Part shown: positions 1 through 9,055 of the stretch, one piece after another
How positions within the stretch are numbered: position 1 is the stretch's first letter
Layout: each line of letters begins with the position of its first letter
Source of the DNA: Mycobacteroides immunogenum
GTDB taxonomy: Bacteria; Actinomycetota; Actinomycetes; Mycobacteriales; Mycobacteriaceae
Direction: 5' to 3'
Length of the DNA: 64,000 bases
Assembly (NCBI RefSeq): GCF_001605725.1
Contig: NZ_CP011530.1
Location: 1,860,001-1,924,000 of the forward strand
Made by a program: the position numbers and the translations under genes
The notes under the pieces: model-generated
Seen by the model: only the letters and a program-made list of their open reading frames with translations
Databases searched by the model: none
What the model was told of the DNA's origin: nothing

Positions 1-679
1 ATTTCGACAGGTCGTCGAGTGCGTAGACCGGCTGATTCGCGAGCGCCTCGGTATCGGAAGGGTCGATGCCCTTGGCGGCTTCGATCTCCGCGCGACGACG
101 GGTCCGGGTGCGGGTCCAGGAGAACAGCGTGAAACCGCCGACCACCACGGCGCCGAAGGCCAGCGCACCCAGCACCGGCTTCCACGGAATGGACGCCGCT
201 GAGGAGGCGGCCGATTCCAGGCCGGTGGCGGTGTTGATGGCGGCGCCGTCCCAGTCGGATCTGCGGAGCGCGGGCTCGATGGTGTTGGTCCGCAGATCCT
301 CGATCTCGGAGTCACTGACCTTCTTGATGCCCGAGGCCACCTGGAAGGCGTAGCTGCGCTCCTCAGTCGCCACGGCCAGTAGGGCGTCACGGTCGCCCAG
401 GTTGCTCGCCTTGATGGTCTTGTCTGCCCATGCAGTCGGGTCGGCACCGTTGAAGTCCTTGACGTACACCACCCACAGCCGCACGTGCTGTTGGTCATAG
501 AGCTGGTCGATCGCGGCGCGTACCTTGGCCGGGTTCTTCAGCGCCCCGGCCCGATCGGTGACATAGCCCGGTATCCGGAAGGGCGGGTCGGCGCTGGCGG
601 CCGGCGCCAGCAGCAGTGTCGGGGCGAGGACCGCGATGAGGACTCCCAGCAGGCCCGCGAGGGCACGCAGCAGACGCAT
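1..679 (-). CDS. TPM-domain membrane protein (3' end off window)
   Basis: The minus strand reads open from an ATG at 679 to the window edge (226 residues seen). An N-terminal signal peptide ends near AAPAASA (about residue 30). A TPM-type domain (YgcG/Psb32 family, outward-facing) covers about 35-155. One TM helix at about 168-188 is followed by an Arg-rich cytoplasmic stretch. In M. tuberculosis the comparable protein, Rv2345, also sits divergently beside dgt, which supports orthology. Family function is uncertain; roles in envelope or membrane-protein quality control have been proposed. Only 50 bp separate this start from dgt, so the two promoters must be close or overlapping. The C-terminus is missing only because the window ends. 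Confidence 0.85.
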   Translation of the reverse strand, partial: MRLLRALAGLLGVLIAVLAPTLLLAPAASADPPFRIPGYVTDRAGALKNPAKVRAAIDQLYDQQHVRLWVVYVKDFNGADPTAWADKTIKASNLGDRDALLAVATEERSYAFQVASGIKKVSDSEIEDLRTNTIEPALRRSDWDGAAINTATGLESAASSAASIPWKPVLGALAFGAVVVGGFTLFSWTRTRTRRRAEIEAAKGIDPSDTEALANQPVYALDDLSK

Positions 680-729
680 GGTCGCCAATCTAGTGCCTCG
701 CAAGATGCTTCGAACCGTCCTGGCAGACT

Positions 730-2016
730 GTGCCTACGATGCGTAAAAAGGATGCTTACACCGATTCCGACCGCGAACGCGTCGTCACCGAGTCACCCAA
801 GACCGCGGCCGTCGTCGACATTCCCGCTTCGGAGTACCGGACCGACTTCGCGCGGGACCGGGCGCGCGTCTTGCACAGTGCCGCGTTTCGGCGGCTGGCC
901 GACAAGACGCAGGTGGTGGGTCCGCGTGAGGGTGACACGCCACGCACCCGCTTGACGCACTCGGTGGAGGTCGCCCAGATCGGCCGGGGTATCGCCACCG
1001 GGCTGGGTGCCGACCCGGACCTTGTCGATCTGGCCGGACTGGCCCACGACATCGGCCATCCGCCGTATGGGCACAACGGTGAGCGCGCCCTCGATGAGGT
1101 GGCGGTGGACTGCGGCGGGTTCGAGGGCAATGCCCAGAACCTGCGCATCCTGACCCGGCTGGAACCGAAAGTCGTTGATGCCGACGGCAACAGCGCGGGG
1201 CTGAATCTGACCCGGGCCGCCCTGGATGCGGCGACCAAATATCCGTGGTTACGCCCGCCGGGCGGCGGAAAATTCGGCGCCTACGACGATGAGGTCGACG
1301 CGTTGGGCTGGGTGCGGGCTGGGGCGCCGCCCCGTCGCCGCTGCCTGGAAGCGCAGATCATGGATTGGTCCGACGATGTCGCCTATTCGGTGCATGACGT
1401 CGAGGACGGCGTGATCTCCGGCCGTATCGATCTGCGCGTGCTGGCCTCGCCGGGGGAGGCCCAGGTACTCGCCGAGCTGGGAGTGCGGTCGTTCGGCGGC
1501 CTGGAGCAGGGTGCGCTGGAGGAGGCCGCAGCGCGGTTGGCGATGTTGCCGGTGGTCGCGGCAATCGGCCCGTATGACGGCACCTTGAGCGCGTCGACCA
1601 GCCTCAAGCGACTGACCAGCGAGTTGGTGGGCAGGTTCGCCTCGGCGGCGATCGGTGCCACCCGCGACGTGGCAGGCGATGGGCCGCTGATCCGTTTCGA
1701 GGCCGAGCTGACCGTGCCCGAGGTGGTTGCCGCCGAGGTGGCGGTGCTGAAAATGCTTGCGCTGCAGTTCATCATGTCCGATCCGAAGCACATCGCGGTG
1801 CAGACGCGTCAGCGTGAACGCATTCACCGGGTGGCGCGCTGGCTGGCGGAGGGGGCCCCGGCCACCCTGGACCCGGTCTTCCTGCCCGCCTTCGAGGCAG
1901 CGGCCGACGACGCGGCCCGCACCCGGGTGGTCGTTGACCAGATCGCGTCGTACACCGAGAGCCGTCTGGAGCGTGTGGACCGCGATAGCCTGGGTGTTCA
2001 GGCCAGCTGGGGGTAG
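730..2016 (+). CDS. dgt: Deoxyguanosinetriphosphate triphosphohydrolase-like protein
   Basis: HD-domain dNTP triphosphohydrolase: it hydrolyses dNTPs to the deoxynucleoside plus tripolyphosphate and so affects dNTP pools. Seen in the sequence: the N-terminal block [17 protein letters not shown], a metal-binding His in LTHSVEV (about residue 77), and the HD pair in [15 protein letters not shown] (H106/D107). The length of 428 aa fits the mycobacterial dGTPase-like family. The longest reading uses GTG at 730; an ATG at 739 is equally possible and would drop three residues. It lies 20 bp upstream of dnaG on the same strand, as in other mycobacteria, and is probably co-transcribed with it. Confidence 0.95.
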   Translation: MPTMRKKDAYTDSDRERVVTESPKTAAVVDIPASEYRTDFARDRARVLHSAAFRRLADKTQVVGPREGDTPRTRLTHSVEVAQIGRGIATGLGADPDLVDLAGLAHDIGHPPYGHNGERALDEVAVDCGGFEGNAQNLRILTRLEPKVVDADGNSAGLNLTRAALDAATKYPWLRPPGGGKFGAYDDEVDALGWVRAGAPPRRRCLEAQIMDWSDDVAYSVHDVEDGVISGRIDLRVLASPGEAQVLAELGVRSFGGLEQGALEEAAARLAMLPVVAAIGPYDGTLSASTSLKRLTSELVGRFASAAIGATRDVAGDGPLIRFEAELTVPEVVAAEVAVLKMLALQFIMSDPKHIAVQTRQRERIHRVARWLAEGAPATLDPVFLPAFEAAADDAARTRVVVDQIASYTESRLERVDRDSLGVQASWG

Positions 2017-2036
2017 GGCGGCCTAGACTGACCCAA

Positions 2037-3944
2037 ATGGCCGGACGTATCCCTGATCGCGATATCGCGGCGATCCGTGAGCGCACCCGGATCGAGGACA
2101 TCGTCGGCGACTACGTCCAGCTGAAGCGGGCGGGCGCCGATTCGCTCAAGGGGCTGTGCCCGTTCCATGACGAGAAGTCGCCGTCGTTTCATGTGCGGCC
2201 CAATCACGGCCACTTCCACTGCTTCGGTTGTGGCGAGGGCGGCGACGCGTACACCTTCATCCAGAAGATCGAGCACATCACCTTCGTGGAGGCCGTCGAG
2301 CGGTTGGCCGATCGCATTGGCTACACCATCAACTACGAGGGTGGTGGCACCGCCGCGCAGCGTGACCGCGGTACCCGGGCCCGGCTCGTCGCCGCCAATG
2401 CCGCCGCGCAGGAGTTTTATGCCGCCGCATTGGATTCGCCCGAGGCGGCCCCGGCGCGCCAGTACCTGACCGAACGCAACTTCGACGGTGCGGCGGCCAA
2501 GCAGTACGGGTGCGGATACGCGCCCTCTGGGTGGGACACCCTGACAAAGCACTTGATGCGCAAGGGCTTCGAGTTCAAGGAGCTCGAAGCGGCGGGTCTG
2601 TCGAAGGAGGGCCGTCGCGGCCCGATCGACAGGTTCCATCGGCGGTTGCTGTGGCCGATCCGCGCCAGCAGCGGTGAGGTGATCGGCTTCGGGGCGCGCA
2701 AGATCTTCGACGACGACACCATGCCCGGCAAGTACGTCAACACCCCGGAAACCATGCTGTACAAGAAGTCTTCGGTGTTGTTCGGTCTCGACATGGCCCG
2801 GCGGGATATCGCCAAGGGGCACCAGGCCGTGGTCGTCGAGGGCTACACCGATGTGATGGCCATGCACTTGGCGGGTGTGACGACCGCCGTGGCGTCGTGC
2901 GGTACCGCGTTCGGTGAGGAGCATCTGTCGATGCTGCGGCGCCTGATGATGGACGATTCGTACTTTCGTGGTGAGCTCATCTACGTGTTCGACGGGGACG
3001 CCGCCGGGCAGGCTGCCGCGCTGAAAGCCTTTGAAGGCGAGCAGAATCTGGCAGGGCAGTCATTTGTGGCGGTGGCCCCGGACGGCATGGACCCGTGCGA
3101 TCTGCGACTGAAGTCGGGGGAGGGGGCGCTGCGGGATCTGGTCGCGCGCCGAATCCCGCTTTTCGCCTTCGCGATCCGGTCGGCGTTGTCGGAGTCCGAT
3201 CTGGATATCGCCGAGGGCCGGGTGGACGCGCTGCGCCGATGTGTCCCGATGGTCGCCAAGATCAAGGACCCGACGCTGCGCGACGAGTACGCCCGACAGC
3301 TCGCCGGTTGGGTCGGGTGGGATGACGTGGCCCAGGTGCTGGCGCGGGTGCGCGAGGAGGCCGGTAAGGCGGCAAAGGGCGGTGGTGCCGCATCGGCAGA
3401 CCGTCGTCCCCGTGCGACGGCCGAGTCCGCGGCGCCGAAGGCCAGCATGCCCGATCCCAAGGACCCAACGCTGTGGCCGCAACGTGAGGCTCTCAAGGCG
3501 GCGCTGCAGTTCCCGGCCTTCGCCGGTCCGGTGTTCGACTCGCTGACCACCGACAGCTTCACCCACCCGGGTTACGTGGCCGTGCGCACCGCGATCGAGG
3601 CCGCCGGCGGGACCGCCGCGGGGATCGTTGGTGCGGAGTGGATCGACAAGGTGCGCCAGAGCGCGTCGTCGCAGAATCAGGTGACGCTGATCAACGCACT
3701 GACCGCCGAGGTCATCCAGGTGGACAGCGAGGAGCGGCTGCCGCGATACATCGGATCGGTACTGGCCAAGCTGCAAGAGGTGTGGGTCGGGCGGCAGGTG
3801 GCCGAGGTGAAATCGAAGCTGCAGCGGATGTCGCCGGTGGACAACGCCGACGAGTACCACGCGCTGTTCGGCGATCTGGTGGCGCTGGAGGCGTACCGGC
3901 GCAGCCTGCTGGAGCAGGTCAGCGGCGACGACCTCTCCGTCTAG
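2037..3944 (+). CDS. dnaG: DNA primase DnaG
   Basis: Replicative primase that makes RNA primers at the fork. The CHC2 zinc finger is intact: C41, H44, C62 and C65 in CPFH...HCFGCG. The catalytic TOPRIM core is visible as VVVEGYTD (E268) and YVFDGDAAG (D319, D321). A low-complexity Ala/Lys linker around residues 440-480 leads to the C-terminal DnaB-helicase-interacting domain. At 635 aa it matches mycobacterial DnaG. It is the second gene of the dgt-dnaG pair and shows no sign of damage. It marks the core-chromosome side of the window. Confidence 0.98.
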   Translation: MAGRIPDRDIAAIRERTRIEDIVGDYVQLKRAGADSLKGLCPFHDEKSPSFHVRPNHGHFHCFGCGEGGDAYTFIQKIEHITFVEAVERLADRIGYTINYEGGGTAAQRDRGTRARLVAANAAAQEFYAAALDSPEAAPARQYLTERNFDGAAAKQYGCGYAPSGWDTLTKHLMRKGFEFKELEAAGLSKEGRRGPIDRFHRRLLWPIRASSGEVIGFGARKIFDDDTMPGKYVNTPETMLYKKSSVLFGLDMARRDIAKGHQAVVVEGYTDVMAMHLAGVTTAVASCGTAFGEEHLSMLRRLMMDDSYFRGELIYVFDGDAAGQAAALKAFEGEQNLAGQSFVAVAPDGMDPCDLRLKSGEGALRDLVARRIPLFAFAIRSALSESDLDIAEGRVDALRRCVPMVAKIKDPTLRDEYARQLAGWVGWDDVAQVLARVREEAGKAAKGGGAASADRRPRATAESAAPKASMPDPKDPTLWPQREALKAALQFPAFAGPVFDSLTTDSFTHPGYVAVRTAIEAAGGTAAGIVGAEWIDKVRQSASSQNQVTLINALTAEVIQVDSEERLPRYIGSVLAKLQEVWVGRQVAEVKSKLQRMSPVDNADEYHALFGDLVALEAYRRSLLEQVSGDDLSV

Positions 3945-3949
3945 CCGCC

Positions 3950-4198
3950 CTACTTCTTGTCGAGCTGCGGCTCGGGCTCCAGGATCAGAGTGGTCTCATC
4001 GATCGATGTGAGTTCGACCATGTGCGGGTCGGGGGATAGCGAGTTGGCCAGGCGCCGTCGGCTGATCTCGATCAGTTTCTTGGTCGCGGGGCTGCCGGTG
4101 ACGGCCTGATACCCGTTGACGATCTGCTCGTAACGGCGGCGGCCAGCCTTCGCGCCCAGCACGTAGCCAGCTGCCAGCACCAACAAAACCCGAATCAC
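3950..4198 (-). CDS. Small conserved membrane-anchored protein (Rv2342-like)
   Basis: 82 aa, read from a GTG at 4198. The choice rests on the GGAGG-type ribosome site just upstream; the longer ATG start at 4303 has no such site and adds an unlikely N-terminus. One short hydrophobic segment (VIRVLLVLAAGYVLGAKAG) is followed by a basic motif GRRRYEQIV and an acidic C-terminal tail. A similar small protein, Rv2342, lies between dnaG and the tRNA-Asn region in M. tuberculosis, so this is probably its ortholog. No function is known. It converges on dnaG, with only 5 bp between the stop codons. Confidence 0.8.
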   Translation of the reverse strand: MIRVLLVLAAGYVLGAKAGRRRYEQIVNGYQAVTGSPATKKLIEISRRRLANSLSPDPHMVELTSIDETTLILEPEPQLDKK

Positions 4199-4414
4199 GA
4201 ACCCTCCACCAACTAACGAAGTTCTCCCTATCCTGCCTGACGCACCTGTGAACGGCTGCGTCAGGAGTGTCACATCTGCCCGCCTCTGAGCGACAGCACG
4301 CATCGCTCGCCACCTTTGTCGCTTGAAGGCGGGCAGTGCGGTTTGGCTTTCACCCCGGCTCGTAGGCTAGAGTCATGCCTCGGTTCGCGGCACAAATCGG
4401 CGCGAACCGGGTAA

Positions 4415-4487
4415 TCCCCTGTAGCTCAATTGGCAGAGCTTCCGACTGTTAATCGGACGGTTCTTGGTTCGAGTCCAAGCGGGGGAG
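4415..4487 (+). tRNA. tRNA-Asn (GTT)
   Basis: Full cloverleaf: acceptor TCCCCTG/CGGGGGA with one G-T pair, a D-arm with GCTC/GAGC, anticodon stem-loop with CTGTTAA (anticodon GTT), and a T-arm containing GGTTCGAGTCC. The discriminator is G, followed by CA; CCA is not fully encoded. tRNA-Asn follows dnaG in other mycobacteria. The 3' half is a plausible attachment site, because an integrase remnant starts about 150 bp downstream. Confidence 0.96.
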
Positions 4488-4640
4488 CAGGTCAGACTGT
4501 ATTTGCAGTTCAGCGGTGTAGCCAAGGGTGTAGCCAACGGCGATGTTCCATCGCGGCTAGGGGTTTCCATGCGACTCCACGCCAGCACACGCAACTGAGC
4601 GGACATTGTCCGTATCTAGTGCGTTGCCCGGTGGCGGTCA

Positions 4641-4826
4641 ATGGTGCGGATCCACTACATGCGCCACACCTGCGCGTCATGGCTGATTCAGGCAGGCGTT
4701 CCGCTGCCAGTGATTCAGCAGCACCTTGGCCACGAGTCGGTCCAGATGACTGTGGATGTGTACGGTCACCTTGGATCGACGGAGCGCACAGGCCGCGGCG
4801 AACGCGATTGCCGCAGCATTGAAGTA
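4641..4826 (+). pseudogene. Tyrosine integrase remnant (C-terminal fragment, frameshifted)
   Basis: Only the catalytic end of a phage-type tyrosine recombinase remains: HYMRHTCASWLIQAG, then QQHLGHESVQMTVDVYGHL. These carry the box II R-H, the G-H-E-S motif and the catalytic Tyr. The N-terminal three quarters are absent. After YGHL the reading frame breaks. Dropping one G of the GG just before the ATCGACGG stretch (about 4771-4772) restores the usual ending (DRRSAQAAANAIAAALK, stop at 4824-4826), so a +1 frameshift is present as well. It marks an old integration event at tRNA-Asn. Confidence 0.8.
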
Positions 4827-4837
4827 GCGTCAGGAAG

Positions 4838-5341
4838 CTACTGCGCGATTCTGATGTCCGGTTTGCTTTGCTCGCCAATGGGAACATATCGATCACCGAT
4901 GACGTGCTCCGCTTGCTGTCGAAGACTTAGCAGGACACCGAGGAGCCGGATGCCCACGTATGTGAGTCCAGCAAGAAGTGCGGCACTAGTAATCCACTGC
5001 CACCGCTCGCCGATGCACATACCCAGCACGCAAAGACCGCCAAGCAATAGCGCCTCGACCGCGGCGCGATTCACCCGCCTGAACAGTTGGTAGGCGGTCG
5101 TGGCCGGGTCGACTCCGACTTCAGGCTTGCTGACAGCGGCGGCGTCCTTCAGTCGGGTGAAAGTGATCGCCGAGAGGCCCATCAACGCAGCGGTGGTAAG
5201 CGCAGCTGCGGGCAGAAGAATCTGAGGCTGAAGGGCAACGCTGAAGTGCCAAGCTGTGAAGCCAACTGCCAACGGGACCGACACCGGCAATGACCGGTGC
5301 AGCATCCCAACGACGCATTCAGCCGTCGTTCTTAGGGTCAC
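4838..5341 (-). CDS. Four-TM membrane protein of unknown function
   Basis: 167 aa from a GTG at 5341. A GGAGG site lies about 9 bases upstream, inside the preceding gene, and the two frames overlap by 23 bp, so translation is coupled. Four hydrophobic segments are visible in two pairs, separated by a soluble loop (about residues 70-100) containing DPATTAYQLFRRVNRAA. The C-terminus is cytoplasmic and charged. No family is recognised. A small multi-TM protein coupled to a soluble partner beside an integrase scar resembles effector-type arrangements in mobile defence cassettes, but that is inference from architecture only. Confidence 0.7.
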   Translation of the reverse strand: MTLRTTAECVVGMLHRSLPVSVPLAVGFTAWHFSVALQPQILLPAAALTTAALMGLSAITFTRLKDAAAVSKPEVGVDPATTAYQLFRRVNRAAVEALLLGGLCVLGMCIGERWQWITSAALLAGLTYVGIRLLGVLLSLRQQAEHVIGDRYVPIGEQSKPDIRIAQ

Positions 5342-6413
5342 CAACTGGCACCTCCAACGGACTGACCTGATCTTCAGCCGTCCACTCTCCAGTATCCCAC
5401 TTGTTGGCCAGAGGAGCACCGCTGACCTTGGCTAGGTCTACCGTATGCCCCCGACATTCGCTTCTGAACGTCCTTGGTGTGATCCGCGTTCCGTTAAGTC
5501 CCTCGACCACGTAAGACTCCGCAGGCTCGCGGGCGCCGCTGAAGCGAACTGTCTTTCGTCGTCCGTCGATTTCTGCGTGGACGGTGATCTCGAGGACATC
5601 GTTAGCAAGGCGGATTTCAAGGCCTTCAGCGAACTCGTCGCGAGTGTCATCAGCCAGATCGATTTCGACGAGGGACCCGTCCGACCGCTTCGTGATCGTG
5701 AAGAATCGGCGGATCCGTTTGAGCTGTCGACCAGTCATCCAACCCTTCTTGGCGCGGTAGACCGTCTCAGTCGATTTTTCGACTTCGAGGGGAAAACCGC
5801 GAGTCTCCTGTTCGCGGTTCGATGGCTCTGCTCTGCGTTGCACCTTCACGTCGATGACTTGGGGGTCATCGAGCCCCTTTTCTAAGAGTCGCCAGATTGC
5901 GTCATTTCGGATCTGAGCCAAGGTCAGTTTGTAGCCGCGGTGACGACTTTTGAAGGCGCGTATTAACTCTCGTCGCCATGCACTAGGCAGAGTGTCGTAG
6001 CCATCTTTCTCCACAAGGATCCAACCAACTGTTGAATTTGTAGGTACGACCACCCACACCTGAAACTGTGTGGAGAGTAGCCCTTCTCTCTTTAACTTCT
6101 GCTCGGCGGAATTGGCATCGAGGCGTACCGTCCGTTCTCGGCCAGACTCGCCGCCATTCAGTTGAAATGACATCGTTCTGCCCGCCCTAACGATCTCGTC
6201 GGGCTGTCCAAAATGATCGTCGTCACGTTTGACCATTTCGTTGTGAGCCAATAGGCCTCTGACGAAGGCGTCGAAGGTCTTCAAGAGGTCCGCGCCCGCC
6301 CCGTCGAAGTTTGAAAGCGGTAGTGGGCCCTCGAGCTTAGGTTTGTGGCGAACCTCGGAACTCTGCTCCACTCTCATGGAGTACGGCACGATTACTGTAT
6401 CGCGTGACGCCAT
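5319..6413 (-). CDS. Hypothetical soluble protein, partner of the downstream TM protein
   Basis: 364 aa from the ATG at 6413 (AGAGGG lies just upstream). A 20-residue longer start at 6473 looks less natural. The protein is mixed alpha/beta and charged with no TM segment or signal peptide. Visible blocks are TQFQVWVVVPTNSTVGWILVE near residue 130, a basic helix around SAWRRELIRAFKSRHRGYKL and, in the C-terminal third, beta-rich sequence. No catalytic motif or family is recognised. It overlaps the 4-TM gene downstream and the two form one leftward unit. Upstream there is about 230 bp without a gene. Confidence 0.65.
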   Translation of the reverse strand: MASRDTVIVPYSMRVEQSSEVRHKPKLEGPLPLSNFDGAGADLLKTFDAFVRGLLAHNEMVKRDDDHFGQPDEIVRAGRTMSFQLNGGESGRERTVRLDANSAEQKLKREGLLSTQFQVWVVVPTNSTVGWILVEKDGYDTLPSAWRRELIRAFKSRHRGYKLTLAQIRNDAIWRLLEKGLDDPQVIDVKVQRRAEPSNREQETRGFPLEVEKSTETVYRAKKGWMTGRQLKRIRRFFTITKRSDGSLVEIDLADDTRDEFAEGLEIRLANDVLEITVHAEIDGRRKTVRFSGAREPAESYVVEGLNGTRITPRTFRSECRGHTVDLAKVSGAPLANKWDTGEWTAEDQVSPLEVPVGDPKNDG

Positions 6414-6646
6414 CAGCCCTCTTGAACCCCTCGCTCGGATAATTGTGCATCGCGACGTGGGTCGGCTACTCAACGCGGCGCCATTCCCCCCGGGCGATCT
6501 TGACGAGAATATGCGATGCCCCGCCTACCTCACAGCTGATTCGTAGATGGGGCATTGGTCGACCATGGACATGTACGGCCGGCTCGGCTTGCGCTGCGCG
6601 CAGGCTGCATTGAGCGCTAGCCCGCAGTCGGGCCGGGGACCTGGCT

Positions 6647-7585
6647 TCAGTTACTAGCGTTCGGAGACTCCGAGGAATCAGCCACGATCACTCGTCGGTG
6701 CGGGACCATGCGCGCAATCCTGTCGGCGCCACACACCATGTCGAATTCAGCTGGCCAACGGGTGTTTGCGTCTCCGAGGACGCCATCAACGATGGTTCCG
6801 TTCATGGATGTACGAGTGAAGTGAGTCCTGGCGACATCAGCTCGGGAGAGATCAGCCGGAAAGTCGAGAATCGCATCGGTGAAGTCGGCGTCATTGAGGT
6901 TCGCTTCCTTCAGGACTGCCCCCGTGAAATCGACGCCAGCGAGCAGCGCACCCGACAGGTCTGCTCTGCGTAGGTCGAGGCGCGATCGGCCTACCCACGA
7001 ACCTCTTGGGCCGTTAATTCCACCGCGCTGGAACTCAATCTGTAGTCGGCTGATGATCGCTTCATTCACGAGCTCTTCTTCTTCACGTTGTGCCCAACTG
7101 AGGCTGCCGTCTTGGTGGTTGGCTCTCCGCAATTGTGCACAGAGAATGCTGATGATGGTGTCGCACTCATTGTTTTCAGCCCGTGTGTAATCGCCGAGCT
7201 CTTGCATGCGCTGGTGATGACGTATCCAGTCGTTCGCGAGCCCAGCCAATGCATATACGCCGGCAGCGCGAACCGCGAAGCCCTCACTCGAGCCCAGCTG
7301 CTTCGCTGCTGCGTCGTAGCGCGTCCAAAGAGCAGCCTCGGTGTCTTCGCGCCTATTTCGTTCGGCGATGTCGCTCTGCGCCAGAAGAGTTCGCGCCGCG
7401 CCGGCCGATGCGAGCGCGGCCACCACGATTGCCCCTAACGGTGTCAGTAGTCCGCCGATCCGATCCGCAATCCAATCCCACTTCAGTGAGGTAGCCGCCA
7501 ACACGCATACGGCGGCGAATGCAACAAGTGCGGCGATCACGGAGGTTCTGAACCACGCACGCAAGCCGGGCATGCTGGTCTGCAT
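6647..7585 (-). CDS. Membrane-anchored pentapeptide-repeat protein
   Basis: 312 aa. Two N-terminal TM helices (about 12-35 and 42-64) are followed by a helical cytoplasmic region. About residues 200-250 are pentapeptide repeats of the A(D/N)LXX type, for example LRRADLSGALLAGVDFTGAVL and ADFTDAILD. These form a right-handed quadrilateral beta-helix in known members. The start ATG at 7585 overlaps the end region of the upstream excalibur gene, so the two form an operon. Family members protect gyrase or act in signalling; nothing here fixes the role. Confidence 0.8.
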   Translation of the reverse strand: MQTSMPGLRAWFRTSVIAALVAFAAVCVLAATSLKWDWIADRIGGLLTPLGAIVVAALASAGAARTLLAQSDIAERNRREDTEAALWTRYDAAAKQLGSSEGFAVRAAGVYALAGLANDWIRHHQRMQELGDYTRAENNECDTIISILCAQLRRANHQDGSLSWAQREEEELVNEAIISRLQIEFQRGGINGPRGSWVGRSRLDLRRADLSGALLAGVDFTGAVLKEANLNDADFTDAILDFPADLSRADVARTHFTRTSMNGTIVDGVLGDANTRWPAEFDMVCGADRIARMVPHRRVIVADSSESPNASN

Positions 7586-7587
7586 GA

Positions 7588-7812
7588 TCAGCCCTCGCAG
7601 GCGACCCCGTCGTTATCCCGGTCGAGCTTTGGCCGGTACCCGGGGTCGCCTTTTTTGATGTTGTAGGCACCGTCCGCATGGGCTTCCTTGCAGCTGCCGT
7701 ACGGCGGATCGACCTGTGTTGGTGCTGCTGCGCCGGCCGGCCAAGCCGCTGCCGCGGCGACCATCATTCCTCCGATGAACGTGCTGACAACTGCACCGAC
7801 CGTGAGCTCCAT
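7588..7812 (-). CDS. Secreted excalibur calcium-binding domain protein
   Basis: 74 aa. A signal peptide (hydrophobic 5-30, cleavage near AGAAA) precedes one excalibur domain: YGSCKEAHADGA...GDPGYRPKLDRDNDGVACE. The DxDxDG calcium loop and the paired Cys are intact. A strong site (GGGGAGG) lies upstream of the ATG at 7812. It is the first gene of the leftward pair with the pentapeptide protein. Excalibur domains occur on extracellular proteins such as nucleases; this one has only the domain. Confidence 0.82.
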   Translation of the reverse strand: MELTVGAVVSTFIGGMMVAAAAAWPAGAAAPTQVDPPYGSCKEAHADGAYNIKKGDPGYRPKLDRDNDGVACEG

Positions 7813-7960
7813 ACCCCCAACCTCCCCGTGATCTTGCTTGTGGTGAGGGGAATGTACTCGCGATCGAGATCCTTCACAGCCGTTTCACAGCACCATTCTG
7901 GCTGGCGGAGCCGTTGTTGATGATGCTGCTCACCGAGCTCAGATTTCCTTGAAAATTATT

Positions 7961-7987
7961 GGAACCGAATTGGGCCTAGTGTCGTCG
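7961..7987 (+). promoter_or_regulatory. SigM-like ECF promoter for the ESX cassette
   Basis: GGAAC (7961-7965), 17-bp spacer, CGTCG (7983-7987). This matches the published mycobacterial SigM pattern GGAAC-N16-18-CGTC. M. tuberculosis SigM is known to control Esx-family genes. It lies 46 bp before the first cassette gene, on the same strand, and nearly the same block recurs at 13398. Confidence 0.65.
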
Positions 7988-8032
7988 TATCTAGATGAAT
8001 GCCAGTTGTGACGATGAAACGCGAGGTGGGCA

Positions 8033-8431
8033 GTGGGCGACTACAAGTTCGACATCAACGGCATGGATCCGAATGCTCGCTCCGATGCAGCTGACGCGGC
8101 CAGCAAGATTGTGCACATGTCGGAAAACGCGGGACATATCCAGGCGGCGGACATGCTGCGAGCACGCGACCACTTCGACGCGGCGCTACGGCAGTGGGGT
8201 GAGCCCCCCAGCATGGAGGGGTGGGGCGACCTGCCGACCGGTCAGGATGTGAGCAAGCAATACCAACAATCGCACCAGGTCACGCGGGGACTGTTGACCT
8301 CGATGCGGGCGACGTGTCAACAGTTGGCAGATCATTTCCTGGCAATGGAGATGCTGTATCTGAACACCGAGGAACGCAACGGTCGGCGCATCAATCCGTA
8401 CAAGGACGGCACGACGACGGTCGGGTACTGA
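8033..8431 (+). CDS. ESX-associated helical protein
   Basis: 132 aa from a GTG at 8033 with GAGGTGGG just upstream. Almost entirely helical and soluble. It has a central W within RQWGEPPSMEGWGDLP and a conserved-looking helix TRGLLTSMRATCQQLADHFL. Proteins like this open ESX-substrate clusters in rapidly growing mycobacteria and have a WXG100-like fold without a clean WXG turn. Its stop overlaps the next ATG by one base, so it is translationally coupled to the lipoprotein. Probably a secreted partner or chaperone; inferred from context. Confidence 0.7.
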   Translation: MGDYKFDINGMDPNARSDAADAASKIVHMSENAGHIQAADMLRARDHFDAALRQWGEPPSMEGWGDLPTGQDVSKQYQQSHQVTRGLLTSMRATCQQLADHFLAMEMLYLNTEERNGRRINPYKDGTTTVGY

Positions 8432-9039
8432 TGCCGGCTGTGTCCCGTTCCTTATCTGCGGCAGCCGTTGCCGTGATTACGGTTGTGCTCGCATCAGCAT
8501 GTGGCACGACGACCGGCGGTATCGCCACGACCGCGCCTTCGGTCGGTGGCTCGTCTACGGCGAGTACGACGGTCAGTAACTCGTTGACTGCTCCGCATCC
8601 GCCTCCGAACCAAAACAATGATGGCACCACGTTCGACCCGTGCTTGGCATTCACCGCCGACGAGTTGCGCAGCTGGGGAGTTAAACCCGAGTCCGTGGAG
8701 GAACGCGGCGCTCCTGACCGAGTACTTCGGGGCTGCAACTGGAGCGGTGACGGCTGGTACATCTACATGGGCGTCATCAATCGCCCTGTCTCGGATTACC
8801 TGAACCAGGAGAATTTTCCGGGCAGCAAATCCATCCAGGTCGGTGGGCTGGAAGGTGTGACGTATCAAAAAACCGGTACCGCACTGCCTGACTGTTGGGT
8901 CGAATTGCCGTCGCAGAATGCGTCGGTGGGGACATTGGTGAGCATTCTGGATCCCAAGCTGGGGCCGAAGGCGGTGCCGGATACGTGTGCGAAGGCATTG
9001 GCGGTGGCCACGGTTGTGGCGGGGAAGCTACCGAAGTGA
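8431..9039 (+). CDS. DUF3558-type lipoprotein
   Basis: 202 aa. A type II signal peptide with lipobox LASAC (Cys at about residue 26) is followed by a Thr/Ser-rich linker. The globular domain starts with DPCLAFTADELRSWG, typical of DUF3558 actinobacterial lipoproteins, and conserved Cys residues (near CLAF, RGCNW, PDCW and DTCA) suggest disulfides. The ATG overlaps the previous stop (ATGA-type). It is expected on the outer face of the cytoplasmic membrane. In this cassette it could bind or protect against the secreted partner; that is inference. Confidence 0.85.
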   Translation: MPAVSRSLSAAAVAVITVVLASACGTTTGGIATTAPSVGGSSTASTTVSNSLTAPHPPPNQNNDGTTFDPCLAFTADELRSWGVKPESVEERGAPDRVLRGCNWSGDGWYIYMGVINRPVSDYLNQENFPGSKSIQVGGLEGVTYQKTGTALPDCWVELPSQNASVGTLVSILDPKLGPKAVPDTCAKALAVATVVAGKLPK

Positions 9040-9055
9040 TGAGGGAGGCATAGTT

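Noticed and set aside
1249..1827. Antisense ORFs over dgt and dnaG
   Set aside because: High-GC shadow frames without ribosome sites or family features.
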